NCBI RefSeq assembly: GCF_900220975.1
Contig: NZ_OBQD01000021.1
Coordinates: 1 to 64,000 of the forward strand
DNA length: 64,000 nt
Reading direction: 5' to 3'
From: Rhizobium subbaraonis
Lineage (GTDB): Bacteria > Pseudomonadota > Alphaproteobacteria > Rhizobiales > Rhizobiaceae
The notes beneath the pieces are model-generated. The model ran no database searches. It was given only the letters and a program-made list of their open reading frames with translations, and had not been told where the DNA came from. A program made the translations under genes and the position numbers. Of this stretch, positions 16,799 through 26,667 are shown piece after piece. Numbering within the stretch: position 1 is the first letter of the stretch; each line of letters begins with the position of its first letter.

Positions 16799-17845
16799 AT
16801 GCAGCGTTTTGGGAAAGTTTTCGCGATGATCGGCGTCGCCATCATGATGATGGTCACCGCGGTGGACGTGGCGGAGGCACGCCGGGGGGGCGGTGGCTTC
16901 GGTAGCCGCGGCACCAGGACATTCTCCACCCCGCCCGCAACGCGCACCGCGCCGAGCCAGCCGGCTCCGATTGACCGTTCGATGACCCAGCGCCCGGCCG
17001 GCCAGCAGGCGAACCAGCCGCAGGCGGGCCAGCAGACTCCCGGCGTCAATCGTCCGGCCGGCCAGCGCCCGGGCATGTTCGGCGGCCTTGCCGGCGGTCT
17101 GCTCGGCGGCCTAATGCTCGGCGGCCTTATCGGCATGCTGATGGGCAATGGCCTGGGTGGCGCCATGGGCTTCCTCGGCCTTCTGTTCCAGGCCGCGCTG
17201 ATCTTCGGCGTGATCGCGCTTGCCATGCGGTTTTTCCGTCGCTCCCCGCAGCCGGCTTTCGGCGGCGCGGGTGGCTCGTCCGCCCCGACTTACCGTCAGT
17301 CCGATAACGCTGCTCCCTCCTTCAGGATTCCGAGCATCGGCGGCGGTGCCGGCCTGGGTGGTCTCGGCGCAGGGGCAGGTGCAGCGGCTGCAAGTGCGCC
17401 TGCCGCCACCACTGCATCGGATGCCGATGAAATTGGGGTGAAGCCGGAGGATCTAGAGCGGTTTGAGGCGATGCTGAAGGAAGTCCAGGCGGCCTACGGT
17501 GCCGAGGACTACGCCACCCTGCGCAAGCTCACCACTCCCGAGGCCATGTCGTGGCTCGCCGAAGAGTTGAGCGACAACGCCACCAGCGGTGCGAAGAACG
17601 ACGTACGCGACGTCCATCTCGTCCAGGGCGATGTCGCCGAGGCGTGGCGCGAGGACGATGGTTCCGAATACGCTACCGTGGCAATGCGCTATGAGAGCAT
17701 CGACGTGATGCGGGACCGTGCAACCGGCCGCGTCATCAGCGGCGACCCGGACAATCTGAGCGAAACCGTGGAGGTCTGGACCTTCGTCCGCAAACCCGGT
17801 TCCGACTGGCTGGTGACGGCGATCCAGGGCACTGAAGCCGCCTGA
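16799..17845 (+). CDS. Tim44-like domain membrane protein
   Basis: A 348-residue protein. It opens with a signal-like hydrophobic stretch (residues 8-25) and a GGGGFGSRG motif, then a proline/glutamine-rich linker and a glycine-rich hydrophobic region (about 95-145) that probably crosses the membrane once or twice. Residues 215-345 form a Tim44-like domain: PEDLERFEAMLKEVQAAYG, then LTTPEAMSWLAEEL, and a C-terminal beta sheet ending WLVTAIQGTE. Bacterial members share this domain with mitochondrial import factor Tim44; their role is unclear. A strong terminator follows, so it ends a transcript. Confidence 0.85.
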   Translation: MQRFGKVFAMIGVAIMMMVTAVDVAEARRGGGGFGSRGTRTFSTPPATRTAPSQPAPIDRSMTQRPAGQQANQPQAGQQTPGVNRPAGQRPGMFGGLAGGLLGGLMLGGLIGMLMGNGLGGAMGFLGLLFQAALIFGVIALAMRFFRRSPQPAFGGAGGSSAPTYRQSDNAAPSFRIPSIGGGAGLGGLGAGAGAAAASAPAATTASDADEIGVKPEDLERFEAMLKEVQAAYGAEDYATLRKLTTPEAMSWLAEELSDNATSGAKNDVRDVHLVQGDVAEAWREDDGSEYATVAMRYESIDVMRDRATGRVISGDPDNLSETVEVWTFVRKPGSDWLVTAIQGTEAA

Positions 17846-17911
17846 TTGGCGAAGGCGGCATTGGTCGCCCGACCGTTCGTCCCGTTGGGGCGAGGATGAG
17901 CCACCATAAAG

Positions 17912-17940
17912 AGGGCATGGCTGCTGCCGTGCCCTTTTTT
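17912..17940 (+). terminator. Rho-independent terminator
   Basis: AGGGCATGGC (17912-17921) pairs with GCCGTGCCCT (17926-17935), a 10-bp stem with one G-U pair and a TGCT loop, followed by a run of T to 17940. It lies 67 bp after the Tim44-like gene and is the clearest terminator in the window. Confidence 0.9.
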
Positions 17941-18102
17941 GCGTTTTGGGTCGCGAACGCTCCTTTCGGCATGGCGTGCTAGTGCGGACAAGTCTGCATC
18001 GAGGGTTGCCATTACAGGCGAACTGCCGTCATCTGACAGGGCTGGCGGACGTCGGATATTCTAAACGCGTCCCGTTCCGCCGAGCCTGCATCGGAGACCT
18101 CA

Positions 18103-18237
18103 ATGCCGTTGAAATCCCTTCTGACTGCCTCGCTTGTCCTTCTCGCCCTCGCCGGCTGCACCTCAGGTGCCGCAAACAACACCGACTATGCGCGACCTGC
18201 CGATACCGGCGGCGGGATCCGTATTCCGATCAACTGA
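18103..18237 (+). CDS. Small lipoprotein (44 aa)
   Basis: A 44-codon gene. GGAG lies six bases before the ATG. The product has a short basic start, a hydrophobic core and the lipobox LAGC (residues 16-19), then only 25 polar residues (SGAANNTDYARPADTGG). It is thus a tiny lipid-anchored protein of the envelope, of a kind frequent in rhizobia. No family is recognised. Confidence 0.7.
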   Translation: MPLKSLLTASLVLLALAGCTSGAANNTDYARPADTGGGIRIPIN

Positions 18238-18410
18238 TTGCAGACGTAGCCGGATCGCCGCGGCAGGCTTGACCCCGCCGCGCCGACCGGTCTCCGCCTG
18301 TTCATCTCGGGCTCGTGCCCTTCAATTCTTTCGCGCGCCCTTGGGGGATTGGCAACCATGGCGCGCTCTGGCACCGTACGCCCATTGATTTGGGTCGTCC
18401 GGGGGGCACA

Positions 18411-18893
18411 ATGGCAGACGCGATACGCTTGATATTGACGAACCTGCCAATCGTGCTTTTCGTCGCTGCGATCGGTATCGCCTTCTTTCGAAAGGTCGGG
18501 CCAACCGCGCAGCGCTATCTCTCCTGGCTGCTTCTGATTTCGGTCGGTGCCGAAATGATCTGGGGCGGTTTCTTCCATGTCTTCCTGCCGCAGGTGGCCG
18601 CTGCGCAGATCGGCTGGCAGGTCAGCCCCTTCCAGTTCGAGATCGGCGTCGCCGATCTGGCGATGGGCATCGTCGCGGTGCTTTCGTTCTGGTGCAGCCT
18701 TTCGTTCAAGGCGGCCGTCGTCATTTATATTATCCTGTTCAACTTCGGAGTGGCGATCGGCCACGTCCGCGAGGCGATCGTCAACGCAGATTATGCACCC
18801 GACAACTTCGGCGTGCTCCTGATTTTGACGGTCGTAAAGATCCCGCTGCTCGCCTGGCTGCTGTGGAAGGCTTCCGAAGAAAAGCGCGCATAG
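18411..18893 (+). CDS. DUF6790-like four-helix membrane protein
   Basis: A 160-residue inner-membrane protein with four or five hydrophobic helices. Conserved-looking polar residues lie in the membrane: GAEMIWGGFFHVFLP (about 47-61) and FNFGVAIGHVREAI. The start at 18411 (MADAIRL) places helix 1 directly behind a short leader; the longer frame from 18315 adds 32 unlikely residues. I take it as a member of the DUF6790 family from memory; the function is not known. Confidence 0.72.
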   Translation: MADAIRLILTNLPIVLFVAAIGIAFFRKVGPTAQRYLSWLLLISVGAEMIWGGFFHVFLPQVAAAQIGWQVSPFQFEIGVADLAMGIVAVLSFWCSLSFKAAVVIYIILFNFGVAIGHVREAIVNADYAPDNFGVLLILTVVKIPLLAWLLWKASEEKRA

Positions 18894-18944
18894 ACCTTCT
18901 TTTGTGCGTAACGCCGTTCGTGGAAATTAACCGTCTGTAATACA

Positions 18945-19871
18945 ATGAATTTTGTCGACCATCCCGGCGCCGCGGTCAGCAATCTGCGCGCCTATTCGAT
19001 CCAGGATCTGCTTTCGATGGAGCGCTTTTTTGATTGCGTCTCCTCAGCCGTCGAGGATCTGCTGGAGACGCATCGCCTTCTGCCGCGCAAGGTGCGCTAC
19101 GTTGCGGATATCCAGAAATGGATGCTCAGCCAGGCGACGCTGGCATTGCATTTCGAAAACACCCTCGATCCGACGCGCCCGGCCATCACGCCCAGCGATC
19201 TCGTGCGCTATTTCGGCAAAACGCCGGCGGCGAGCAAGAACACCGTTCTCGCCTTCCTGATGGAAATGCGCCACTACAGCTTCGTGGAGCCGGTCGAGGT
19301 GGGGGACCGGCGGCGGCGCGGCTTTCGGGCGACCGCGGAATCCGAAGCGCTGATCCGGCGCTACTTCGATATTCATATGCGGGCACTGGATCTCCTCGAC
19401 AACGGGTCGAGATACCGTCTGTCTTCCGCCGAGCCGAAGCTCTTGCACCACGCCCAGCCGAAAATGACGCGACTGCTGTTCCAGCGTACGGAATGGTGGC
19501 ATCCGCCGGAGACCATCGCCACCTTCGTCAAATCGGACGCCGGCAGCAACATCGTCCATGATCTCGTATCGCGCGTGCCCAAAATCGCCTTGGAGACGGA
19601 TCGGCTCTGGATCGGTCCAGTCTCGCCGACGGAACTCTCACGCCGCTTTCACCTTTCCCGAACCCATGCCGTTCGGCTGTTCGCCCGCGCGCGCCGGGAC
19701 GGTCTGCTTGGCTGGCAGCGAAACGACAATCGCGGCGATTGCTGGATCGCGCCGCAGCTGGTGCACGACTATCGGTTTTGGCAGGCGACCAAGTTTGCCG
19801 CGATTTCCCAGGCCGTCCACGACGTGTCCGTCTCTGTGGCCGACTTCATAGCGCAATTGCGGATGGAGTGA
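18945..19871 (+). CDS. Uncharacterised protein with probable winged-helix domains
   Basis: A 308-residue cytosolic protein I do not recognise. Two segments look like winged helices: residues 82-125 (ITPSDLVRYFGKTPAASKNTVLAFL, then HYSFVEPVEVGDRRRRGFR as a basic wing) and residues 225-265 (VSPTELSRRFHLSRTHAVRLF, then ARRDGLLGW with a polar wing). The order resembles a duplicated helix-turn-helix, so DNA binding is likely, though no effector domain is named. It is alone on its strand, 51 bp after the DUF6790-like gene. Confidence 0.65.
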   Translation: MNFVDHPGAAVSNLRAYSIQDLLSMERFFDCVSSAVEDLLETHRLLPRKVRYVADIQKWMLSQATLALHFENTLDPTRPAITPSDLVRYFGKTPAASKNTVLAFLMEMRHYSFVEPVEVGDRRRRGFRATAESEALIRRYFDIHMRALDLLDNGSRYRLSSAEPKLLHHAQPKMTRLLFQRTEWWHPPETIATFVKSDAGSNIVHDLVSRVPKIALETDRLWIGPVSPTELSRRFHLSRTHAVRLFARARRDGLLGWQRNDNRGDCWIAPQLVHDYRFWQATKFAAISQAVHDVSVSVADFIAQLRME

Positions 19872-19932
19872 CGTTCGCAATGGGGGCAAGGGGGGTAGAG
19901 ACGCACGTTGCCATGCGCCTCCTCGATCCGGT

Positions 19933-20268
19933 TCACTCGTGGATCGTGTAGGAGCCCATTTCGCACAGATCCTGTGTGTCCGTGGTGGTGTCGAGATCGG
20001 ACTCTTCCTCGAACTCGAACTTCATGTCGTACTTGCACTGCCGGCGACCGTCAGCGATCGTGATTTCCATGCTTTCGCCCGGGTTCAGCACCTGGCGGCC
20101 GAAAACGTCGTCTTCCCAGCTGTCGACGCCGACAGGCGACGTATAGAAGTTGGTCAGCACGGACCCGGTGCCGTTCTTCAGGGTGAAGACGAGATCGTCG
20201 GCGTATGCTGCGGCCGAGAAGCCGAGGACGGCTGCGGCTGTCGTAATGAGTACCTTAAAATTGCGCAT
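19933..20268 (-). CDS. Conserved periplasmic hypothetical protein
   Basis: A 111-residue secreted protein. The start at 20268 gives a signal peptide (MRNFKVLITTAAAVLGFSAAAYA). The mature domain is acidic and beta-rich (LVFTLKNGTGSVLTNFYTSP, then LNPGESMEITIADGRRQC) with two cysteines that could pair. Similar small proteins occur widely in rhizobia without known function. It is convergent with the preceding gene. Confidence 0.75.
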   Translation of the reverse strand: MRNFKVLITTAAAVLGFSAAAYADDLVFTLKNGTGSVLTNFYTSPVGVDSWEDDVFGRQVLNPGESMEITIADGRRQCKYDMKFEFEEESDLDTTTDTQDLCEMGSYTIHE

Positions 20269-20450
20269 AGTTTTCAGTTCCTTACTGGAATATTGCAACG
20301 GCAGATTCCTAAGAGGAGAATCGTGAACGGCAAATGAATTCCAGTACTTGCCGCCGACCCATTTCTGGGTGGAACCATGCGTTCGCAGGCGGACGCGTCG
20401 AAACGCGCCCGCAACGCCAGTTCGCAAGCGAAAATCTTGCCGCCCGACCC

Positions 20451-22661
20451 TTAAGCGGCTTGCGGCTTCGCGTAGGGATCGAAGCGGCTGTAGAACGTCT
20501 CGCCCTTCGCCGCCATGTCGAGCAGAAGCGGCGTCGGCTTGAAATGGTCGCCGTATTTCGCCGCCAGCTTCTCGCACAGCGCCACGAAGGCCTTCACGCC
20601 CATGCCGTCGATGTAGGAGAGCGTGCCGCCGGTATAGGGGGCGAAGCCGAAGCCGAGGATCGAGCCGACGTCGGCCTCGCGCGGATCGGTGACGATGCCT
20701 TCCTCAACCGTGCGGGCAGCCTCGAGCGCGATCGTCGTCAGCAGGCGCTCCTTCAGCACCTTCACGTCGACGTCGTCGGGCTTCTGTTGCGGATAGAGCT
20801 CCTTCAGGCCCGGCCAGAGGCGCTTCTTCGCCGGCTTCGGCGGGTAGTCGTAGAAGCCCTTGGCGCTCTTGCGGCCGAGGCGACCGTCCTCGACGAGCTT
20901 CGTTACCAGTTCCATATGCCGCGGATCGACCGACTGCGGGCCGAGATCGGCGAGGGCTGCCTTGAAGATCTTGTAGGATAGGTCGACGGCCACCTCGTCG
21001 TTCAATGAAAGCGGTCCGACCGGCATGCCGGCCATCTTCGCCGCGTTCTCGACCATCGCCGCCGGCACGCCCTCGATCAGCATGTCGTAGGCCTCGCCGA
21101 TGTAGCGGAAGACGCAGCGGTTGACGTAGAAGCCACGCGTGTCGTTGACGACGATCGGCGTCTTCTTGATCGCGGCGACGTAGTCCAGCGCGACAGCGAG
21201 CGCCTTGTCGCCGGTCTGCTGGCCGAGGATCACCTCGGTCAGCATCATCTTTTCGACGGGCGAGAAGAAATGGATGCCGACGAACTGGCTCGGCCGCCCG
21301 GAGTTCTGCGCAAGCCCGGTGATCGGCAGCGTCGAGGTGTTGGAGGCGAGGATGGCGCCTTCGGGCAGAACGGCCTCGATCTTCTCCGTGACGGCCTTCT
21401 TCACGTCGCGGTCCTCGAATACGGCCTCGATGACAAGATCGGCGTCGGACAGGGCGGCATAGTCGGCCGTGGGGGTGATCAGCGACAGAAGCTTCTCGCC
21501 GTCTTCCTTGCTCATCCGGCCCTTGGAGACGCTGCCGGAAACGAGGCCCTCGCAGACGGACTTGCCCTTGTCGGCCGCCTCCTGGTCGCGGTCGATCAGG
21601 ACCACGGGGATGCCGGCCGCCGCCGTGACATAGCCGATCGAGGCGCCCATGAAGCCGGCGCCGACGATGCCGACCTTCCTGAACTCGGTCTTCGGCACGC
21701 CGGCCGGCCGGCGCGCGCCCTTGCCCAGCTCCTGCATGGAGATGAACAGCGAGCGGATCATCGAGAAGGCTTCGGTCGTCTGCAGGATATGGGTGAAATA
21801 GCGCTGTTCGATCTTGAGCGCCGTATCGAACGGCACCTGCAGGCCCTCATAGACGCATTTGAGGATCGCCAGCGCACCCGGATAGTTGCCGGCGGTTTCT
21901 CGGCGCAGGATGGCGGGTGCTGCCGGCCAGAGCTGGGCCGCAGCCGGCGTCCAGATGCCGCCGCCGGGCACCTTGAAGCCTTTTTCGTCCCAGGGTGCGA
22001 CAGGCTTCAGGCCGTCGAGGATCATCTTCTTCGCTGCCGGGATCAGTTCCTCCGGCGCGACCACCTGGTGAACGAGGTTCATCGCCTTGGCGCGCGCGCC
22101 CGTGAGAGACGATCCGGTGGTCATCATCTGCAGGGCGTCCTGCGCGTTTGCCAGACGCGGCACGCGCTGGGTGCCGCCGGCACCGGGGAAGATACCGACC
22201 TTCACTTCAGGCAGCGCGATCTTCACCGACTTGGCGTTCGAGGCGACGCGGCCATGGCAGGCGAGCGACAGTTCGAAGGCACCGCCCATGCAGGTGCCGT
22301 TGATCGCCGAAACCCAGGGCTTGCCGCAGGTCTCCAGCTTGCGGAACAGCCCGCTCATCCGCCCGGTCAGCGCAAACAGCTTCTCGGCTGCCTGTGCCGG
22401 GTCCTTGGCCCTCTCCTCGGCCTGCAGCGTAAACATCGACTTGATCATCGAAAGGTCCGCGCCGCCGGAGAAGGTCGATTTGCCGGAGGTGATCACCACA
22501 CCCTTGACCGCGGCATCGGCGACGGTGGCATCGATGATCGCCTCGAGTTCGTCCATCACCTCTGCCGTGATGACGTTCATCGACTTGCCGGGCATGTCCC
22601 AGGTGAGAAGCGCAATGCCGTCGGCGTCGGTTCCCAGGGTGAAATTCGTGTATGCACTCAT
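20451..22661 (-). CDS. fadB: Bifunctional enoyl-CoA hydratase / 3-hydroxyacyl-CoA dehydrogenase
   Basis: A 736-residue cytosolic multifunctional beta-oxidation subunit. Residues 1-190 are a crotonase domain with the oxyanion region GTCMGGAFELSLACHG and KVGIFPGAGGTQRV, both carrying the expected catalytic glutamates. From about 330 there is a 3-hydroxyacyl-CoA dehydrogenase NAD domain (VGIVGAGFMGASIGYVTAA), followed by two C-terminal dimerisation domains with NDTRGFYVNRC. Together with the thiolase it forms the complex that turns enoyl-CoA into acetyl-CoA plus a shorter acyl-CoA. It is the last gene of the fadE-fadA-small membrane protein-fadB run. The symbol follows the S. meliloti naming I remember; fadJ is an equally fair name. 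Confidence 0.92.
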   Translation of the reverse strand: MSAYTNFTLGTDADGIALLTWDMPGKSMNVITAEVMDELEAIIDATVADAAVKGVVITSGKSTFSGGADLSMIKSMFTLQAEERAKDPAQAAEKLFALTGRMSGLFRKLETCGKPWVSAINGTCMGGAFELSLACHGRVASNAKSVKIALPEVKVGIFPGAGGTQRVPRLANAQDALQMMTTGSSLTGARAKAMNLVHQVVAPEELIPAAKKMILDGLKPVAPWDEKGFKVPGGGIWTPAAAQLWPAAPAILRRETAGNYPGALAILKCVYEGLQVPFDTALKIEQRYFTHILQTTEAFSMIRSLFISMQELGKGARRPAGVPKTEFRKVGIVGAGFMGASIGYVTAAAGIPVVLIDRDQEAADKGKSVCEGLVSGSVSKGRMSKEDGEKLLSLITPTADYAALSDADLVIEAVFEDRDVKKAVTEKIEAVLPEGAILASNTSTLPITGLAQNSGRPSQFVGIHFFSPVEKMMLTEVILGQQTGDKALAVALDYVAAIKKTPIVVNDTRGFYVNRCVFRYIGEAYDMLIEGVPAAMVENAAKMAGMPVGPLSLNDEVAVDLSYKIFKAALADLGPQSVDPRHMELVTKLVEDGRLGRKSAKGFYDYPPKPAKKRLWPGLKELYPQQKPDDVDVKVLKERLLTTIALEAARTVEEGIVTDPREADVGSILGFGFAPYTGGTLSYIDGMGVKAFVALCEKLAAKYGDHFKPTPLLLDMAAKGETFYSRFDPYAKPQAA

Positions 22662-22691
22662 AATGGGATTCCTCTCCCTTGAACATTGTCC

Positions 22692-22922
22692 CTACCAGAG
22701 GAGGACGATCGCGACACCTGTGATGCCAACGACTAAGGCGGTGAGAAGCATCAAGCCACGAAGTTCGGCTTGGTGCGCACGGACCTCCTCCTTGGTTTTC
22801 GGCTTGATGAAGGCCTCATAGTCGTCCTTCATATCTCTCTCTCGATAGATATGGGCGAGTTCTCGCTGCCATCCCTCCCGCTCTCTCCTATAGGTCTCGC
22901 GATCCGGCTGCGGGGCGGTCAT
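22692..22922 (-). CDS. Small tail-anchored membrane protein in the fad operon
   Basis: A 76-residue protein. Residues 1-52 are strongly charged ([20 protein letters not shown], then [15 protein letters not shown]) and probably one or two helices. Residues 54-75 are a single C-terminal membrane helix ([21 protein letters not shown]), so it is a tail-anchored protein facing the cytosol. It starts 3 bp after fadA and ends 30 bp before fadB, firmly inside the operon. It might tether the beta-oxidation complex to the membrane, but that is speculation from location. Confidence 0.75.
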   Translation of the reverse strand: MTAPQPDRETYRREREGWQRELAHIYRERDMKDDYEAFIKPKTKEEVRAHQAELRGLMLLTALVVGITGVAIVLLW

Positions 22923-22925
22923 AAA

Positions 22926-24134
<1,209 letters not shown>

Positions 24135-24300
24135 GCTTTTCTCTCCCTGGGCGACGCAGAAGCGTCGTCAATCACCTGTCTGCCAATCTCCTGGCATAAC
24201 GGCCTCTTTGGCCGCGCGCTCGTCATTCTATCCCTCATTCGCCGGCCGGCACCTCTGCCCGCGGGGGCGCGGACAAGGAGGCGAGTTGCGGCGACTGTAC

Positions 24301-24328
24301 GCCCTCTCCGCACTTGCGGGGAGAGGGC
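24301..24328. repeat. Rhizobial palindromic intergenic element
   Basis: GCCCTCTCCGC pairs with GCGGGGAGAGGGC around ACTT, with a two-base bulge. This ccctctcc...ggagaggg palindrome followed by gggtgagg is a short dispersed repeat I remember from many Rhizobiales genomes. It lies between fadE and fadA, so it may attenuate or process the fad mRNA. Confidence 0.6.
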
Positions 24329-24344
24329 CGGGTGAGGTGCATCC

Positions 24345-26141
24345 TTAGAAAGCCTCTGACGGCAGCGCCATCATCGTTTCCGCGCCGCTCTCGATCCGCG
24401 CCTTGCGCAGCGCCGTCTCCGGCATGATGCGCTCCATGAAGAAGCGCGCGGTGATCAGCTTGTTGCGCAGGAACGCCTCGCGCTCGCCGGTGCCCGCGGC
24501 GAGCCCGGACTGCGCCGCCTTGGCCATTTTCGCCCACATATATCCGACGACGACGAGGCCGAAGAGGTGCATGTAGTCGGTCGAGCCGGCGCCGGCATTG
24601 TCGGGCTTGGCCATCGCATGCTGCATGAACCACATGGTCGAGGCCTGCAGGTCGTTAAGCCCCTTCTTCAGGTGCTTGGTGAAGAAGGACAGGCTCTCGT
24701 CGCCGCGGTTCTCCTCGCAGAAATCGCCGATCTCCTTGAACAGTGCCATCACCGCGCGCCCGCCGTTCATGCCGAGCTTGCGGCCCACAAGATCGAGCGC
24801 CTGGATGCCGTTGGCGCCTTCGTAGATCATGGCGATGCGCGCGTCGCGCACATACTGGCTCATGCCGTGCTCTTCGATGTAGCCATGGCCGCCGAAGACC
24901 TGCTGCGCCATCACCGCGTGGTCGAAACCCTTGTCGGTCAGCACGCCCTTCAGGATCGGCGTCGCCAGCCCCAAAAGGTCGTCGGCCGCCTGCCGCTCCT
25001 TGTCGTCGGATGCACGGTGCGCGATGTCGGACTGCAGCGCCGTCCACAGAAGGAACGCGCGCCCGCCCTCGTTCCACGCCTTGATCGTCAACAGCGACCG
25101 GCGGATGTCGGGATGGACGATGATCGGGTCTGCCCGTTGCTCTGGCGCCTTCGGCCCGGAGAGCGAGCGTCCCTGGATACGCTCGCGCGCATAGCTGGCG
25201 GCGTTCTGGTAGGCGGCCTCCGCGACCGCCAGCCCCTGCAGGCCGACGCCCAGACGGGCCTCGTTCATCATGACGAACATGGCGTTCAGGCCCTTATTCT
25301 CTGTGCCGATGAGATAGCCGGTCGCCTCGTCGTAGTTCATGACGCAGGTTGCGTTGCCGTGGATACCCATCTTGTGCTCGATCGCGCCACAGGATACGCC
25401 GTTGCGGGCTCCCGGCCTGCCATCCGCGTCCGGCAGGAGTTTCGGCACGATGAAGAGCGAGATGCCCTTGGTTCCGTCCGGCGCGCCTTCGATGCGTGCC
25501 AGCACCAGATGGATAATGTTCTCCGCCATGTCGTGTTCGCCGGCGGAAATGAAGATCTTCTGGCCGGTGATCTTGTAGGAGCCGTCCTGCTGCGGTGCCG
25601 CCTTGGTGCGCAGCAGGCCGAGGTCGGTGCCGCAATGCGGCTCGGTCAGGTTCATCGTGCCGGTCCAGGTCCCAGCGACCATCTTCGGCAGATAAGCCTT
25701 CTTCTGCTCATCCGAACCGTGCACGAGGATCGCGGCGATCGCGCCCTGCGTCAGGCCGGGATACATCATCAGCGACATGTTGGCGGACGACATGTACTCG
25801 CCCACGGCGGTGTGCAGCAGGTAGGGAAGACCCTGGCCGCCGAACTCTTCCGGCACCGCCAGGCCGAGCCAGCCGCCTTCGCGGTAAAGGTCGAAAGCTT
25901 CGCGGAAGCCCTTCGGAACGGTCACAGAACCATCCTCGCCGCGCTTGCAGCCCTCCTGGTCGCCGGAAAGGTTGACGGGAAAAAGCACTTCTTCGGAAAG
26001 TTTCGCGGCCTCGCCGGCAATCGCCTCGACCATGTCCGCCGTTGCATCGGCAAAGCCCGGCAGGTTGTTGTAGCGTTCCAGTCCGAGCACGTCGTTGAGC
26101 ACGAACAGCGTTTCGTTCACGGGGGCTTTGTAGATGGGCAT
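24345..26141 (-). CDS. Acyl-CoA dehydrogenase (fadE-type, ~600 aa)
   Basis: A 598-residue ACAD with a C-terminal extension, of the class typified by DmdC/FadE12. Starting at 26141 ([10 protein letters not shown]) gives the family's usual opening; further upstream there is only non-coding sequence. Seen in order: a helical N-domain with [20 protein letters not shown]; the middle domain with [19 protein letters not shown] and [15 protein letters not shown]; the flavin-side motif [37 protein letters not shown]; and a helical tail. It makes the trans-2-enoyl-CoA used by fadB. The first gene of the fad operon, it has a repeated operator-like motif 70-100 bases upstream. Confidence 0.9.
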   Translation of the reverse strand: MPIYKAPVNETLFVLNDVLGLERYNNLPGFADATADMVEAIAGEAAKLSEEVLFPVNLSGDQEGCKRGEDGSVTVPKGFREAFDLYREGGWLGLAVPEEFGGQGLPYLLHTAVGEYMSSANMSLMMYPGLTQGAIAAILVHGSDEQKKAYLPKMVAGTWTGTMNLTEPHCGTDLGLLRTKAAPQQDGSYKITGQKIFISAGEHDMAENIIHLVLARIEGAPDGTKGISLFIVPKLLPDADGRPGARNGVSCGAIEHKMGIHGNATCVMNYDEATGYLIGTENKGLNAMFVMMNEARLGVGLQGLAVAEAAYQNAASYARERIQGRSLSGPKAPEQRADPIIVHPDIRRSLLTIKAWNEGGRAFLLWTALQSDIAHRASDDKERQAADDLLGLATPILKGVLTDKGFDHAVMAQQVFGGHGYIEEHGMSQYVRDARIAMIYEGANGIQALDLVGRKLGMNGGRAVMALFKEIGDFCEENRGDESLSFFTKHLKKGLNDLQASTMWFMQHAMAKPDNAGAGSTDYMHLFGLVVVGYMWAKMAKAAQSGLAAGTGEREAFLRNKLITARFFMERIMPETALRKARIESGAETMMALPSEAF

Positions 26142-26210
26142 GTTGCTCGAGTTCCTCGCCTTCTCGATGGAAGATTGTCCGACCTGTTGAAACGATACTA
26201 GAAAACTTTG

Positions 26211-26243
26211 ACGTTTGCGTAAACGTAATATTTGCGTGAACGT
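26211..26243 (-). promoter_or_regulatory. Tandem operator-like motif upstream of the fad operon
   Basis: ACGTTT-GCGT-AAACGT (26211-26226) is a perfect inverted repeat. Seventeen bases on, the half TTTGCGTGAACGT (26231-26243) repeats it with one change. Sites of this make resemble, from memory, those of the MerR-type regulator LiuR that controls branched-chain amino-acid and acyl-CoA catabolism. The distance to the fadE start fits an operator. Confidence 0.5.
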
Positions 26244-26395
26244 GAACTTCATCGAGCATGGCTGTGGGCGCGGCGGGGATCGGAAACGGGTAAACGCCCG
26301 ACCGGGCCTGCCGGCATCGCAGGTCTGCGGCCTAGGCGGCCGAGGTGTGCCGCCGCGCGGCAGTATGAGCAAATCGTTAAAAAATTTTAGCCGAA

Positions 26396-26412
26396 TTAAC
26401 CGCTTGTTTACC
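26396..26412 (+). promoter_or_regulatory. CtrA-like box upstream of podJ
   Basis: TTAA-N7-TTTA (26396-26410) followed by CC differs by one base from the CtrA consensus TTAA-N7-TTAA. It stands 256 bp before podJ in an A+T-rich stretch (26365-26415). In Caulobacter and rhizobia podJ is under cell-cycle control, so the site is plausible; it is untested. Confidence 0.4.
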
Positions 26413-26667
26413 ATGTTCCGTGAATTGTGGCGATCGAGGGCAGCCCACGAAATAGTTTTGTCGTTCCACTTTTCGCCTGCCATTCGGAGCGTCAGGTCCG
26501 GGAAAGCTGCGCCCTCTAGGCTGCAACATCGATCTGCGCGTGAGTTACGACAATGCCGGCGCACATCATGTCGGCGAAATGCAACAGGTGGCGTCTCGCG
26601 GCATGAGCGGCGGACGTGATGCGGGTTCTCACGGCGAGCCGACGGGCTCCCAATCGAGGCTAGGAAC

